Source of the DNA: Mesorhizobium ventifaucium
Lineage (GTDB): Bacteria > Pseudomonadota > Alphaproteobacteria > Rhizobiales > Rhizobiaceae
DNA length: 64,000 nucleotides
Assembly: GCF_935822925.1 (NCBI RefSeq)
Contig: NZ_CAKXZS010000008.1
Location: 1-64,000, forward strand
Reading direction: 5' to 3'
Within the stretch, counting starts at the first letter, position 1. The number at the start of each line of letters is the position of its first letter. Both the position numbers and the translations under genes were made by a program. Below the pieces are notes generated by a model, which worked only from the letters and a program-made list of their open reading frames with translations, made no database searches and was not told where the DNA came from. Below, piece by piece: positions 1-8,637 of the stretch.

Positions 1-29
1 CGTCAAATCTGGAAACGCTCTAGTTCTGG

Positions 30-520
30 TTAGGTCAGGTCGACGTGCGCTTCCGTCTGCATATCCCCGCTGGGATGACCGGAATAAGATTGGACCGGCG
101 ATCGCGCCGAGCGGCTACTGCATCTCAGTACTTTGTGCGATCCTGGCTCATCGACATCCTCATCCTCCAGGCGCGGCCTGATAGCGTGACCGGAGATTTG
201 CTCGAATAGCTTCTTCAACGGGTCGGCGGTGGCCACGCCGACGCGCTCCTTGAATGCCTGGACACCTGTATGGCGGCCGATCAGTTCGACGCGCCTTATC
301 CGATCGGCGAGCTTCAGCTTCTTGGCTGTACCGATCACGACGCGCTCGCCTAGCGCGTTCACGCCAAAAAGCTCGCGGACCTCAATGCCGGTGACGAGAG
401 ACCGGTGCGCCAGATCGGGGGCCAATCCTTGGGAGGCTTAATCGTGCCGTCAACGTTCAGGATGTCGACGAGATCAGCCTCGGCCTTCGATTGGGTTGGG
501 TCGAGCGCGGTGACCGCAAG
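30..520 (-). pseudogene. Phage terminase small subunit remnant (frameshifted, 5' part missing)
   Basis: Two overlapping minus-strand frames join into one terminase-small-subunit-like C-terminus. The first (about 520 to 397) reads LDPTQSKAEADLVDIL followed by a KPPKDWPPIWRTGL block. The second (about 397 downward) reads VTGIEVRELFG, then KLADRIRRVELIGRHTGVQAFKE. In intact phage proteins these blocks run on in one frame. The break falls in a CTCTCG run at 396-402, where one extra TC dinucleotide would explain it. The N-terminal half is absent: upstream sequence belongs to an unrelated secreted-protein gene. No large terminase, portal or capsid gene follows within the window, so this is an isolated relic. 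Family assignment rests on recognised motifs, not on a search. Confidence 0.55.
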
Positions 521-528
521 GTGTCCGG

Positions 529-891
529 CTACAGCAGGCCGACACTGACCTGGCCGTTCGCCGCCACCGTGCAGGCGATGGTCGCCGAGCGCGGCTCGAT
601 GCCACCCGCGCGCAGGTAGTCGATCTTGACGAACAGCGTGGCGACCCGCGCGCCGCCGGGACCTCTGCGCAGCGGCTCGGTCAGACTGGTCTCGATGGCA
701 ACTGGATTGTATTGCGCGGCCCATTCGGCGATTGCCGCGTTGCAGCGGTTGACGGTGGGCCGTTCGGCCAGTGAAACGCCATGGCTGACCGGCATCACCA
801 GCTGCGGTTGGTCCATCTGCGGCAAGTCGGCCGCGCAGACCGGACCGGTGAGAAAAAGCATGGCGGCGCTGAGTACTCGGATCGTGTGCAT
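529..891 (-). CDS. Small secreted hypothetical protein
   Basis: Encodes 120 residues starting at MHTIRVLS. An in-frame ATG 36 bases upstream would give a 132-residue version, but the shorter form begins directly with a signal peptide: hydrophobic core AAMLFLTGPV and a likely cleavage after VCA at residue 20. The mature part carries two cysteines (in NRCNAAI and IACTVAANG) that could form a disulfide, and resembles small periplasmic proteins of rhizobia with a 'sequence-derived intermediate' look: VATLFVKIDYLRAGG, RSATIACTVAANG. No catalytic motif is visible. It ends at the border of the terminase remnant, so its C-terminus may have been trimmed by the event that left the phage piece. Function unknown. 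Confidence 0.55.
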   Translation of the reverse strand: MHTIRVLSAAMLFLTGPVCAADLPQMDQPQLVMPVSHGVSLAERPTVNRCNAAIAEWAAQYNPVAIETSLTEPLRRGPGGARVATLFVKIDYLRAGGIEPRSATIACTVAANGQVSVGLL

Positions 892-1111
892 AGTTTGTAA
901 TGCCTTTCCCCAGAGCGTGACCGACATTCCAGCTTAACTGTCTATATCAAGATTGCCAGTGCGACTTTTGGTGGATGGAAGGAGGATGAATCCGTGGCAT
1001 AGCACTCGCGCTTCGCCGCAACGCGAGGGGCGCGCGCCACCCGGATGCACAAGAAGGGCAAGATTGTGCTTCGCCCTGCTGTAAAAGCGACATCGCTGCA
1101 GCAGAACCTCC

Positions 1112-2824
1112 CTATTCCTCCGGGGCGGTGGCAGGAGCCGTATAACGGCGACGTACCGCATCCAGAACGTGCTTGCGGCTCTCCTGCGCCGACAGCTTTT
1201 CGTCCTTTTCCGCCTCGGCGGTCTCGCGCGCCAGCTCCTTGTCCCTGATCTGTCGGCGAAACCATTCGGAATAGTCGCCGGCGCGCAGGTGATGCTCCCA
1301 GGTTCTGTCGTCGATGCCCTCGGCAATCTGAGCGAAGATCATCAGGTTGTGGGCCCGGAGGTTCATCGCGTTGTCGGGACCTCTGAAATAGAAGCTGCCG
1401 GCCTCGTCGAGTTGACCTTCTGCATATTTGCGGCTGTGACGCTTGAGCGACTGGCGCGGCTCGATCGCTTTGACCATGGCAATTTTCTTGCGGGTTTGCG
1501 GCCGCCAGAACAGCACGCGCTCGCCTTCTGGCAATGGAATATCCTTGGGCGGCTTGGTGTCTGTCTCCTGACAAAAGGCCTTGATGACATTCCTGGCCTT
1601 GGGACCGAGCGCAATGACGGCAGTGACCAGACGCAGGGCGTCGGTCGAGATCGCTTCCGGATGAACGGTGATCAGGACAGTGCCCGGCAATTCCAACGAC
1701 AGGATGGCGCGCGTGTCGTCGCGCTTCTTGGGCAGAAGATGATGCGCCTCGTCGATGACCAGCCAATGCGGCCTCGCCGTACGGTAGCGGAAATTGCCAA
1801 GACCGGGGAGCAGGTCGGCAAAGAAGTCTGGTCGCTCATTGACCCGCAAGGCCAGCCCATTGACGACCACATTGGTGTCGGGCTTTTCGATCAGGTCGAG
1901 CACTTGTGCCTTTGTCGGTTCGCTTGAGCCATCGCCTATCCGGACGGCGCCTTCAAGGCCATCATAGTCGCCTTCCGGATCGAAAACGCAGAATTGAAAT
2001 CCGTTCTCGACGAAGCGTTCCGTCAGCGCGGTGGCCAAGGTGGATTTGCCGATCCCGGAGCTTCCGGTGATCAGAACCGTGTCGGTCGGCGTCAGATAGA
2101 CTTCGTCGCCGCCGACCGAACCGAGAAGGATGCCGTCACGGGCTTTTCGGACAAATTCCCGATCACGCTTTACCAGCTTTTCGATCAGTTCCTCGACGCC
2201 CTTTCCACGCGCGCCGCGCGTTACAAGATCCGCTGTATCCTTGACCGCTGCAAGTGCATTGGCGACAGCGATGCTGCAGCCGCAGGCCTGCAGGAACGCA
2301 TGATCGTTTTCAGCATCGCCAATACCGACCACATTGTGTGGCGACAGCCTGAGGTCCTCAAGTGCGGCTGCCAGCCCGGTTGCCTTGTTGATGCCGCTGG
2401 GCAGCACCATCACCGCGCCCTTGTTGAAGATGATTTCCAGCTCCAGCCCGAGTTCCCTAATGACGTCAAGAACTGTTGCCTGGTGTGGTTCCCAGGTCGC
2501 AACGATCGACCGTCCGACTGAAAGCGGCTTGACGCCGCGTTTCTTCAACTTGGCCACAAATTTCGGCGCCGGTGCCGGTGAGATCGCACGTTCTTCCTCG
2601 CTGGCAGGCGTGTAGATCAACGCCCCATTTTCGGCGACGACCTTGTCGAACACGCCGAGCTCGGGAAAAACCCGCTTGAGGTCGGGCAGCTCGCGGCCAG
2701 TGACGAGGATGAGCTTGCGGCCGCTTTTCTTGAACCGTTCGAGGGCTGCAAGCGTCTTTTCAGCTACGATCCCGTCGTGCGCCAGCGTGCCGTCATAGTC
2801 AGTCGCCAAGGCAATGAAATACAT
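1112..2824 (-). CDS. HAD-IIB phosphatase fused to a HerA-like P-loop ATPase
   Basis: A 570-residue two-domain protein. Residues 1-215 are a complete HAD-IIB (Cof/sucrose-phosphatase-type) phosphatase: nucleophile loop DYDGT (9-13), VTGR (41-44), a conserved lysine near 147 in GINKATG, and the metal loop GDAEND (169-174). Residues 235-455 are a P-loop ATPase with Walker A GSSGIGKS (254-261), a DPEGDY block (282-287) typical of HerA/DUF87 ATPases, and Walker B LVIDEAHH (355-362). The tail (about 485-535), with HNLMIFAQ, WEHHL and GDYSEWFR, resembles the helical DUF5752-type module; this is a weak resemblance. Charged helical end. It stands alone, 86 bp after a dehydrogenase gene on the same strand. 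The substrate cannot be told from the sequence. Confidence 0.85.
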   Translation of the reverse strand: MYFIALATDYDGTLAHDGIVAEKTLAALERFKKSGRKLILVTGRELPDLKRVFPELGVFDKVVAENGALIYTPASEEERAISPAPAPKFVAKLKKRGVKPLSVGRSIVATWEPHQATVLDVIRELGLELEIIFNKGAVMVLPSGINKATGLAAALEDLRLSPHNVVGIGDAENDHAFLQACGCSIAVANALAAVKDTADLVTRGARGKGVEELIEKLVKRDREFVRKARDGILLGSVGGDEVYLTPTDTVLITGSSGIGKSTLATALTERFVENGFQFCVFDPEGDYDGLEGAVRIGDGSSEPTKAQVLDLIEKPDTNVVVNGLALRVNERPDFFADLLPGLGNFRYRTARPHWLVIDEAHHLLPKKRDDTRAILSLELPGTVLITVHPEAISTDALRLVTAVIALGPKARNVIKAFCQETDTKPPKDIPLPEGERVLFWRPQTRKKIAMVKAIEPRQSLKRHSRKYAEGQLDEAGSFYFRGPDNAMNLRAHNLMIFAQIAEGIDDRTWEHHLRAGDYSEWFRRQIRDKELARETAEAEKDEKLSAQESRKHVLDAVRRRYTAPATAPEE

Positions 2825-2910
2825 CTGTCGACCATTTCATATCTGAGATCGCCGCTACCACCGTCACAGGCGAGAGGTCCACGATGATCGGGCAGGGCGG
2901 CGACAAGCTT

Positions 2911-3882
2911 TCAGTAGCCGCCGATGATCGGCAATATCTCGCCGGTGATGTAGCTTGAACAATGCGGCGAGGCGAGGAACACATAGGCGGGCGCGATTTC
3001 CTCCGGTTGCGCCGGCCGTTTCATCGGCGTGTCAGCGCCAAATTTCGAAACGTCGCCGGCTTGCTTGTCCGATGGGTTGAGCGGCGTCCACACCGGGCCC
3101 GGCGCCACGCAGTTCACCCGAATTCCCTTTTCGATGAGGTTGCCGGACAGTGCGCGCGTGAAGGCATGAATGCCGCCCTTGGTCATCGAATAGTCGACCA
3201 GCTGCCTCGAGCCCTCTATGCCGGTTATGGAGCCGCTGTTGATGATAGCCGAACCAGGCTTCATATGCGGAACGGCCTCCTGCGCCATGTGGAAATAGCC
3301 GTAGAGGTTGGTCTTCAGCGTCGTGTCGAAATGCTCCTCGGTCAGTTCGCTGAAGTCGCTGGAATGGATCTGGAAAGCGGCGTTGTTGACCAGCACGTCG
3401 ATCCGTCCAAATTCCTTCACCACCTCAGCCACAGCATTGTGGCAGTGGTCGCGTTCGCTGACGTCGGCCTTGACCAACATGCAGCGCCGGCCCTCGGCTT
3501 CGACGGCCCTCTTCGTTTCTTCAGCATCCTTGTCCTCGGACAGATAGACGATCACCACATCGGCGCCTTCGCGCGCGTAGAGCACGGCCACGGCTCGGCC
3601 GATGCCGGAATCGCCGCCGGTGATGACGGCCACTTTGCCATCCAGCTTTTTCGATCCGATATAGAATGGCGCGTCGTAAAGCGGTGCCGGCTCAATCGCC
3701 CATTCGTGCCCCGGCTTCGGTTGGTGCTGCTCGGGAAAGGGCGGCTCGGGATATTTGCGTGCTCCGGCCTGCATGGCGCCTTGTTGCTTGCCGTTGCCTT
3801 TCGATTCGTCCTTGGCGTCGATGCCGCGCTGGATGTGGCGTTGCTTGGCGGCCTCGCCGGCGATTTCCGATTTCATCTGCAT
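2911..3882 (-). CDS. Short-chain dehydrogenase, YghA/YdaD-like stress type
   Basis: Encodes 323 residues from MQMKSEIAG; AAGGAGA lies 6 bases before this ATG, so it is preferred over an in-frame ATG 45 bases upstream. A long polar N-terminal extension (1-80, with PEPPFPEQHQ) precedes the Rossmann fold, as in the YghA/YdaD branch of the family. NAD(P)-binding motif TGGDSGIG (88-95), NNAA (166-169), catalytic Ser218, Tyr231 and Lys235 (YSMTK), and a C-terminal ITGEILPIIGG are all intact. Members of this branch are often general-stress proteins, but their physiological substrates are poorly known. Divergent from the Rieske oxidoreductase gene across 283 bp. Confidence 0.88.
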   Translation of the reverse strand: MQMKSEIAGEAAKQRHIQRGIDAKDESKGNGKQQGAMQAGARKYPEPPFPEQHQPKPGHEWAIEPAPLYDAPFYIGSKKLDGKVAVITGGDSGIGRAVAVLYAREGADVVIVYLSEDKDAEETKRAVEAEGRRCMLVKADVSERDHCHNAVAEVVKEFGRIDVLVNNAAFQIHSSDFSELTEEHFDTTLKTNLYGYFHMAQEAVPHMKPGSAIINSGSITGIEGSRQLVDYSMTKGGIHAFTRALSGNLIEKGIRVNCVAPGPVWTPLNPSDKQAGDVSKFGADTPMKRPAQPEEIAPAYVFLASPHCSSYITGEILPIIGGY

Positions 3883-4165
3883 GGCTGTCTCCTTGGCTTG
3901 AAGAACGAACAACGCATGTCCGGCCAAAAAGTTTACTCGACGGCGTCATTCCTTCAGTAACGAATCCAAACGCCAGGAAATCGACGGCGTGTACTGCCCA
4001 ACTGGCAACGAATGACGCGGCCGGACGTTTGGGCACAAGCGGTGTCCGAGAACCTGAAGGCGCGCCAGCCAGGCAGAAGGTATTCCGAGGCTGGTGACCT
4101 GACGATGTCCCGCTACTCGGCCGTACAGGCGATTTTGCCACTGGATCGCGCCAAGGGAGAGGAAA

Positions 4166-5698
4166 ATGGCTGAAGGTCATGCCGGACCGAGCGGGCCGGA
4201 CCTGGTCGAGGGCATCGCGTTATCCGACCTTGCCGATGGCGGAAAGCTCCTCGGCCATTGCGGCGATGACGAGGTGCTGCTGGTGCGCCGCGGGGCCGAG
4301 GTCTTCGCCATCGGAGCGACATGCACACATTATGGCGGGCCGCTCGTCGACGGTCTTGTGGTGGAAGACACTGTCCGGTGTCCCTGGCATCACGCGTGCT
4401 TCGATTTGCGGACAGGCGAGGCCTTGCGCGCCCCCGCTTTCAGTCCACTCGCATGCTGGTCGGTGGAACAACGCGATGATCGGATAGTCGTGGGCGAGAA
4501 GTGCAAACCGACAGCACCCAAGCAGCGCAATGGAAGCTCGGGCCAGGTTCCGGAGAAGGTCGTCATCGTCGGTGGCGGCGCCGCCGGTTTCGCGGCGGCA
4601 GAAACACTGCGGCGCGAACACTATCAAGGCAGCATTGTCATGCTCAGCAACGACGAAGCGCCGCCGGTTGATCGGCCCAATCTTTCCAAGGACTACCTCG
4701 CCGGCAAAGCACCGGAGGATTGGATTCCGCTGCGCCGAGAAAGCTTCTATTCGAAGAACGATATCGACCTGCGCCTTAATGCGGACGTCGCCAGCATCGA
4801 TGCACGTTCTGGCGAGGTTGTGCTCGCGGACGGGGCCCGGACTGCCTACGACAGGCTACTCCTGGCGACCGGAGCCGAACCGGTTCGCCTGACCATACAA
4901 GGCGCCGACCAGCCACATGTTCACACGCTGCGCTCGTTCGCAGACTGCAAGGCGATCATCGAGCGAGCCAAAACTGCGCGCCGCGCCGTCGTGCTTGGCG
5001 CCAGTTTCATTGGCCTGGAGGTTGCCGCGGCGCTGCGCTCGCGCGCGATCGAAGTTCATGTCGTGGCACCGGAAAAACGGCCCATGGAACGAATCATGGG
5101 GCCGCAAATGGCCGACTTTATCCGCGCCCTCCATGAGGAGAATGGTGTCGTATTCCATCTCGAGGACACCGCCAGCAGCATCGACGCCAGCAAGGTGAAA
5201 CTCAGCGGTGGCGATACGTTGGCGGCGGATCTCGTCGTCGCCGGCATCGGCGTGCGACCGCGGACAGGGCTTGCCGAAACGGCGAGGCTCATCCTTGACC
5301 GCGGTGTCGTGGTAAACGCCTTCTTGGAGACGAGCGCACCGCGCATCTTCGCGGCCGGCGACATTGCGCGGTGGCCGGATCCTCACAGTGGCGAGAACAT
5401 TCGGGTCGAGCATTGGGTGGTTGCGGAGAGGCAGGGGCGAACCGCGGCCCTCAACATGCTCGGCCATCGCGAGAAATTCGTCGCCGTGCCGTTCTTCTGG
5501 AGCCAGCACTACGATGTTCCCATCAACTATGTCGGCCATGCCGCGCAATGGGACGAGATCGCGGTCGATGGCGACATCATTGCCAAGGATTGCCTGCTCC
5601 GCTTCAAGCGCGAAGGGCGCACGCTGGCTGTCGCTTCGATCTTCCGCGACGTCGAGAATCTAGGCGCCGAGGTGGAGATGGAGCGCCAAATGACCTAG
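4166..5698 (+). CDS. Rieske ferredoxin domain fused to FAD/NAD(P) oxidoreductase (AIFM3/ferredoxin-reductase type)
   Basis: Encodes 510 residues. GGGAGAGGAAA sits just before the ATG. Residues 15-110 form a Rieske [2Fe-2S] domain with ligands C53-x-H55 (CTHYGGPL) and C72-x2-H75 (CPWHHACF). Residues 130-460 are a pyridine nucleotide-disulfide oxidoreductase-like flavoprotein: FAD motif VIVGGGAAG (133-141), a second dinucleotide motif VVLGASFIGLE near 275, and FAD-contacting FAAGDIA near 398. The C-terminal reductase domain contains FFWSQHYD, typical of rubredoxin/ferredoxin reductases. Such fusions carry electrons from NAD(P)H through FAD to the Rieske cluster; the partner oxygenase is not next door. 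Cytoplasmic, no signal peptide or membrane segment. Confidence 0.88.
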   Translation: MAEGHAGPSGPDLVEGIALSDLADGGKLLGHCGDDEVLLVRRGAEVFAIGATCTHYGGPLVDGLVVEDTVRCPWHHACFDLRTGEALRAPAFSPLACWSVEQRDDRIVVGEKCKPTAPKQRNGSSGQVPEKVVIVGGGAAGFAAAETLRREHYQGSIVMLSNDEAPPVDRPNLSKDYLAGKAPEDWIPLRRESFYSKNDIDLRLNADVASIDARSGEVVLADGARTAYDRLLLATGAEPVRLTIQGADQPHVHTLRSFADCKAIIERAKTARRAVVLGASFIGLEVAAALRSRAIEVHVVAPEKRPMERIMGPQMADFIRALHEENGVVFHLEDTASSIDASKVKLSGGDTLAADLVVAGIGVRPRTGLAETARLILDRGVVVNAFLETSAPRIFAAGDIARWPDPHSGENIRVEHWVVAERQGRTAALNMLGHREKFVAVPFFWSQHYDVPINYVGHAAQWDEIAVDGDIIAKDCLLRFKREGRTLAVASIFRDVENLGAEVEMERQMT

Positions 5699-5816
5699 TG
5701 GTAAAAGCCTGACACTTGGCACCCGACGTGTGGGGCAGCTCAGGCTGAAAGACCGCCGATCGGGCAACCACGGACAAGATGAAAGGTCAGCCCCCGCAAT
5801 CGCGCTCAGGGCGTCC

Positions 5817-6599
5817 TCAATAAGCCCGAGTGAATCCGCCGTCGTGTAGAATGTTCAAGCCTGTCATGTGATCAGTGAGAGGCGACAACAAGCCCTCGAC
5901 GACGACGGCAACTTCAGACGGCGTCCCATACTTTTTGAGTGGAATATTGTCGGTCTCGACCGCAATCCTTTCTTCAAATGTCAAGCCTGCGTCCTGCGCT
6001 CGCCTGCCAATTGCATCCCGATACCAGGGCGACAGTGTGCCACCGAGTGAAAGAGTGTTCACATGAATACCTCTTTCGCCCAGAGCAAAGGCAAGCGTCT
6101 TCGCTTCTCCAAGCCAAGCGGTGCGGATGACGTTTGCGGTAGCGTAGTGGCTAAGAACCTGAGCCGAAGAAATGCCGGAAATGATTACGACCTTGCAGCG
6201 ACGGCCTGCTTCAGGGGCCGGTTCCATCCGAGCGATAGCCGACTTCAACAGGGACAACGGCCCAACGAAGCTTGTCTGAAACAGCGTTCGCCAGACGTCC
6301 GGTTCGGGCATAGGGTCAGCGGACGCATGCGGTTGGGGCGGCATAAGAACGACCCCATCAAGCTTGAGGCCCGACGTGGCGAGGTGTCGATCAAACTCGC
6401 CCAACGCGGCATCGGATGCCATATCAACCGGTATAGCTTCATGCGAACCGTCGGCCGGTGCAGGCAGGGTCGAAACCAGCGACTCAAGCCGCACCTGATT
6501 GCGGGCCGCCACCATCAGCCGCGCGCCACCGGCCGCAAGCCGTTCGCAAATTGCTTGCCCGATCCCACCCGTTGCCCCAGTCACAAGTATGGTCGACAT
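5817..6599 (-). CDS. Short-chain dehydrogenase-like protein with altered active site
   Basis: Encodes 260 residues from MSTILVTG, with a GGCGGGGTGG stretch just upstream; a longer in-frame extension to 6767 has no domain character and is not used. Cofactor motif TGATGGIG (7-14) is intact. The usual NNAG is replaced by MPPQP (86-90). In the catalytic stretch, Tyr152 is present but the residue four positions later is Asn156 (YATAN) rather than lysine. The C-terminal GLNILHDGGF matches the family. The protein could therefore be a divergent or inactive SDR, or act as a binding protein. Convergent with the upstream Rieske gene; regulation not visible. Confidence 0.8.
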   Translation of the reverse strand: MSTILVTGATGGIGQAICERLAAGGARLMVAARNQVRLESLVSTLPAPADGSHEAIPVDMASDAALGEFDRHLATSGLKLDGVVLMPPQPHASADPMPEPDVWRTLFQTSFVGPLSLLKSAIARMEPAPEAGRRCKVVIISGISSAQVLSHYATANVIRTAWLGEAKTLAFALGERGIHVNTLSLGGTLSPWYRDAIGRRAQDAGLTFEERIAVETDNIPLKKYGTPSEVAVVVEGLLSPLTDHMTGLNILHDGGFTRAY

Positions 6600-6814
6600 C
6601 ACACCACCCCGCCAGTTTCGAGCACTATAACGTTGCACTCTGGAAAAGCCATTGGCACCCCGGCTATGGGGCGGTTTCTTGCCGTCCACCGGTATCAAAT
6701 CGCCCACTGTTATGCGCCTTCCGTGGCGGTCAGCATTCAATTGCGCTTCGCTCATTCCGCGCAGCACTAAGGTCCGGGGCTGCGGGCGCTGTTCGGCCGG
6801 TTCAGCCCGCGCAA

Positions 6815-7585
6815 TCAGTCCCGGCGCGCAAGAATCCAGTCGGTCGCGGCCGCGAGATCGGCGACAGTTGCGGTCGGGCGCGGATCAAACCGTTTCTCGT
6901 CGCCCTGCCGGTATTTGCCTGTCCGCACCAGCAATGCGTCCGACAGTCCGGCGTGCAGCGCGCCAGCTATGTCGGCCTCGGCGTCGTCGCCGACCATGAT
7001 CGCCTGGTCTGGAGGACAGTCCATGCTTGCCAGCGCCGACAGAAAGAATTCCGATGACGGCTTGCCGAGAACGGTTGCGCGTTTCAGCGAGGCAAATTCC
7101 AATGCCGCGACGAATGGCCCTGCATCGAGGCTGAGCTCGCCGTCGGCATCCCGAAAGGTCCGGTTGGTGGCAAGGGCCAGCAATTCGGCCCCGGCGCCCA
7201 GCTCGCGGAACGCGTCATTCAACGCCGCATAGGTGAAGGCGTCTCCGGCATCGCCGACGATGACGGCGCGCTTGTCGCGATCCGGCAGTTCGCAAAAGTC
7301 CGGCGCAAGGTCGGGGTGAACCAGCAAGTATGGCGCACGGCCATTGCGAAGCAGCCATTCGCGTGCAGCGTGCGCCGGGGTGAAAACATCTGCCTTGGTA
7401 ACGGTGAGCCCCATCGCCTGCAGACGTTCGAGAACGCTCTGTTTCGACGAGCGCGTGGTATTGCTTATGAAGCGTATGGCCAAGCCGGCCTGGCGCAAAC
7501 GCGTGACGGCGTCGAACCCGCCTGGTATGGCGGTCTCGCCATCATAGAGGACGCCTGCGAGGTCCAGCAGTACACCTCTTGTCAT
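6815..7585 (-). CDS. HAD-IIA phosphatase, LHPP-like
   Basis: Encodes 256 residues. N-terminal LLDLAGVLYDG (6-16) supplies the nucleophile Asp8, but the usual second aspartate two residues on is alanine. Human LHPP (phospholysine/phosphohistidine/pyrophosphate phosphatase) similarly has serine at that position, so this points to the LHPP-like branch. FISNTTRSS (38-46) is the second HAD motif, GKPSSEFF carries the lysine, and GDDAEADIAGA (about 192-202) the metal-binding acid residues. The C2 cap between motifs II and III fits class IIA. The closest gene downstream is the aldolase-family gene on the same strand, about 98 bp away, so co-transcription is possible. Confidence 0.82.
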   Translation of the reverse strand: MTRGVLLDLAGVLYDGETAIPGGFDAVTRLRQAGLAIRFISNTTRSSKQSVLERLQAMGLTVTKADVFTPAHAAREWLLRNGRAPYLLVHPDLAPDFCELPDRDKRAVIVGDAGDAFTYAALNDAFRELGAGAELLALATNRTFRDADGELSLDAGPFVAALEFASLKRATVLGKPSSEFFLSALASMDCPPDQAIMVGDDAEADIAGALHAGLSDALLVRTGKYRQGDEKRFDPRPTATVADLAAATDWILARRD

Positions 7586-7683
7586 CGGTCCAGCATGACC
7601 ACGAGTCCGTCAGGCGTCAAATCCGGAACAGGCCATGGTTGTTCCTCTTGGATCAGGGGGCAGGCAGATGCGATTAGCCGAGG

Positions 7684-8637
7684 TCACTGCCACCATCCGG
7701 GGAAGGCCGTTCGTGCGGCTTGGGCCAGCGTTGCGATCGCCTCGTCGGGAACCGAGCTGTAGGGCCAGAGCAGTCGCGGGCCAAGCGGCGCCCAGCCGCC
7801 GGCTGCCGCCATCGCTTTGTCGAGCGCCGCATCGCTGACAGCGTAGCGCGCGCGAAAGGGCAGAACCTGTGTGGCGAGAAAGGCCTGGATGCGCGTCTCG
7901 ACCTCGGCAGCGGCTGCCGCGTCGGTGCGGATCGTCTGCCACCACATTACCGCGCCCTCGGGGTTAAGACAGGCGACGTTGGAATAGCTGCCATGCGCTC
8001 CTTGGGCAAATCCCGTCGCCAGCGTATGGCCGGGCACGAAGACCGAAAATCCAGGCAGTTCGGCGCGCATGTCGGCGTACCAACAGGCATCGCCGCCCGG
8101 CAGTTTGGCGCCGACCAGCGACGGCACCGCTGCACGCAGCCTGGCGATGCCTTCGAGCGTCAGGCGGCGCTTGGCATGCGGTGGATTGTACAGCACCAGC
8201 GGCATGTCGGGCGCGGTCTCGCACAGGCCGCCGACGAAGCGCATAACCTCGCCGTCGCTGGGCGGCCACCAGTCGGGCAAGGTGAATTGCACCGCCGCCG
8301 GGCGAAGCGCCGACACCCGCATCAGCCGCTCGCGCGCGACGCGCGGATTGGACTGGCTGATGCCGATCTGGAAGGGCAGGCGCGCGCGGCCGGCAATCGC
8401 GGCCACCAGGGCGCAAAGCCGGTCGAACTCGGGCTCGGTCTGGCAGTGGAATTCGCAGGCCGTGCCGTTGGAATAGATGCCGTCGACACCTGATGCGCAG
8501 AGCCGGGCGATCGTTTCCTCCGTCGCTTCCCAGTCGATTGCCCCGCGATCGTCGATGGCCAGCATCACCGCGCCCCAGACGCCGCGCGGCGCGTGTGCGG
8601 GCAAGTGGCTCACGTGGTCGTCGAACTCAGGGCGCAC
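7684..8637 (-). CDS. Dihydrodipicolinate synthase/N-acetylneuraminate lyase family aldolase (left arm)
   Basis: TIM-barrel aldolase of the DapA/NanA family, about 317 residues. Key family positions are visible: the SNGTACEF block corresponds to the GTTGE substrate-carboxylate loop, LYNPP carries the catalytic tyrosine, and VGAKLPGG carries the Schiff-base lysine. The start is uncertain: the GTG at 8637 overlaps the 3' end of the upstream dehydrogenase gene by 11 bases; a GTG at 8613 is also possible and neither has a clear ribosome site. Reactions in this family make or cleave 2-keto acids using pyruvate. Placed last in a tightly packed three-gene operon with two Gfo/Idh enzymes, so a role in breaking down a 2-keto-sugar acid or imino acid is likely, not lysine synthesis. 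Confidence 0.82.
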   Translation of the reverse strand: MRPEFDDHVSHLPAHAPRGVWGAVMLAIDDRGAIDWEATEETIARLCASGVDGIYSNGTACEFHCQTEPEFDRLCALVAAIAGRARLPFQIGISQSNPRVARERLMRVSALRPAAVQFTLPDWWPPSDGEVMRFVGGLCETAPDMPLVLYNPPHAKRRLTLEGIARLRAAVPSLVGAKLPGGDACWYADMRAELPGFSVFVPGHTLATGFAQGAHGSYSNVACLNPEGAVMWWQTIRTDAAAAAEVETRIQAFLATQVLPFRARYAVSDAALDKAMAAAGGWAPLGPRLLWPYSSVPDEAIATLAQAARTAFPGWWQ

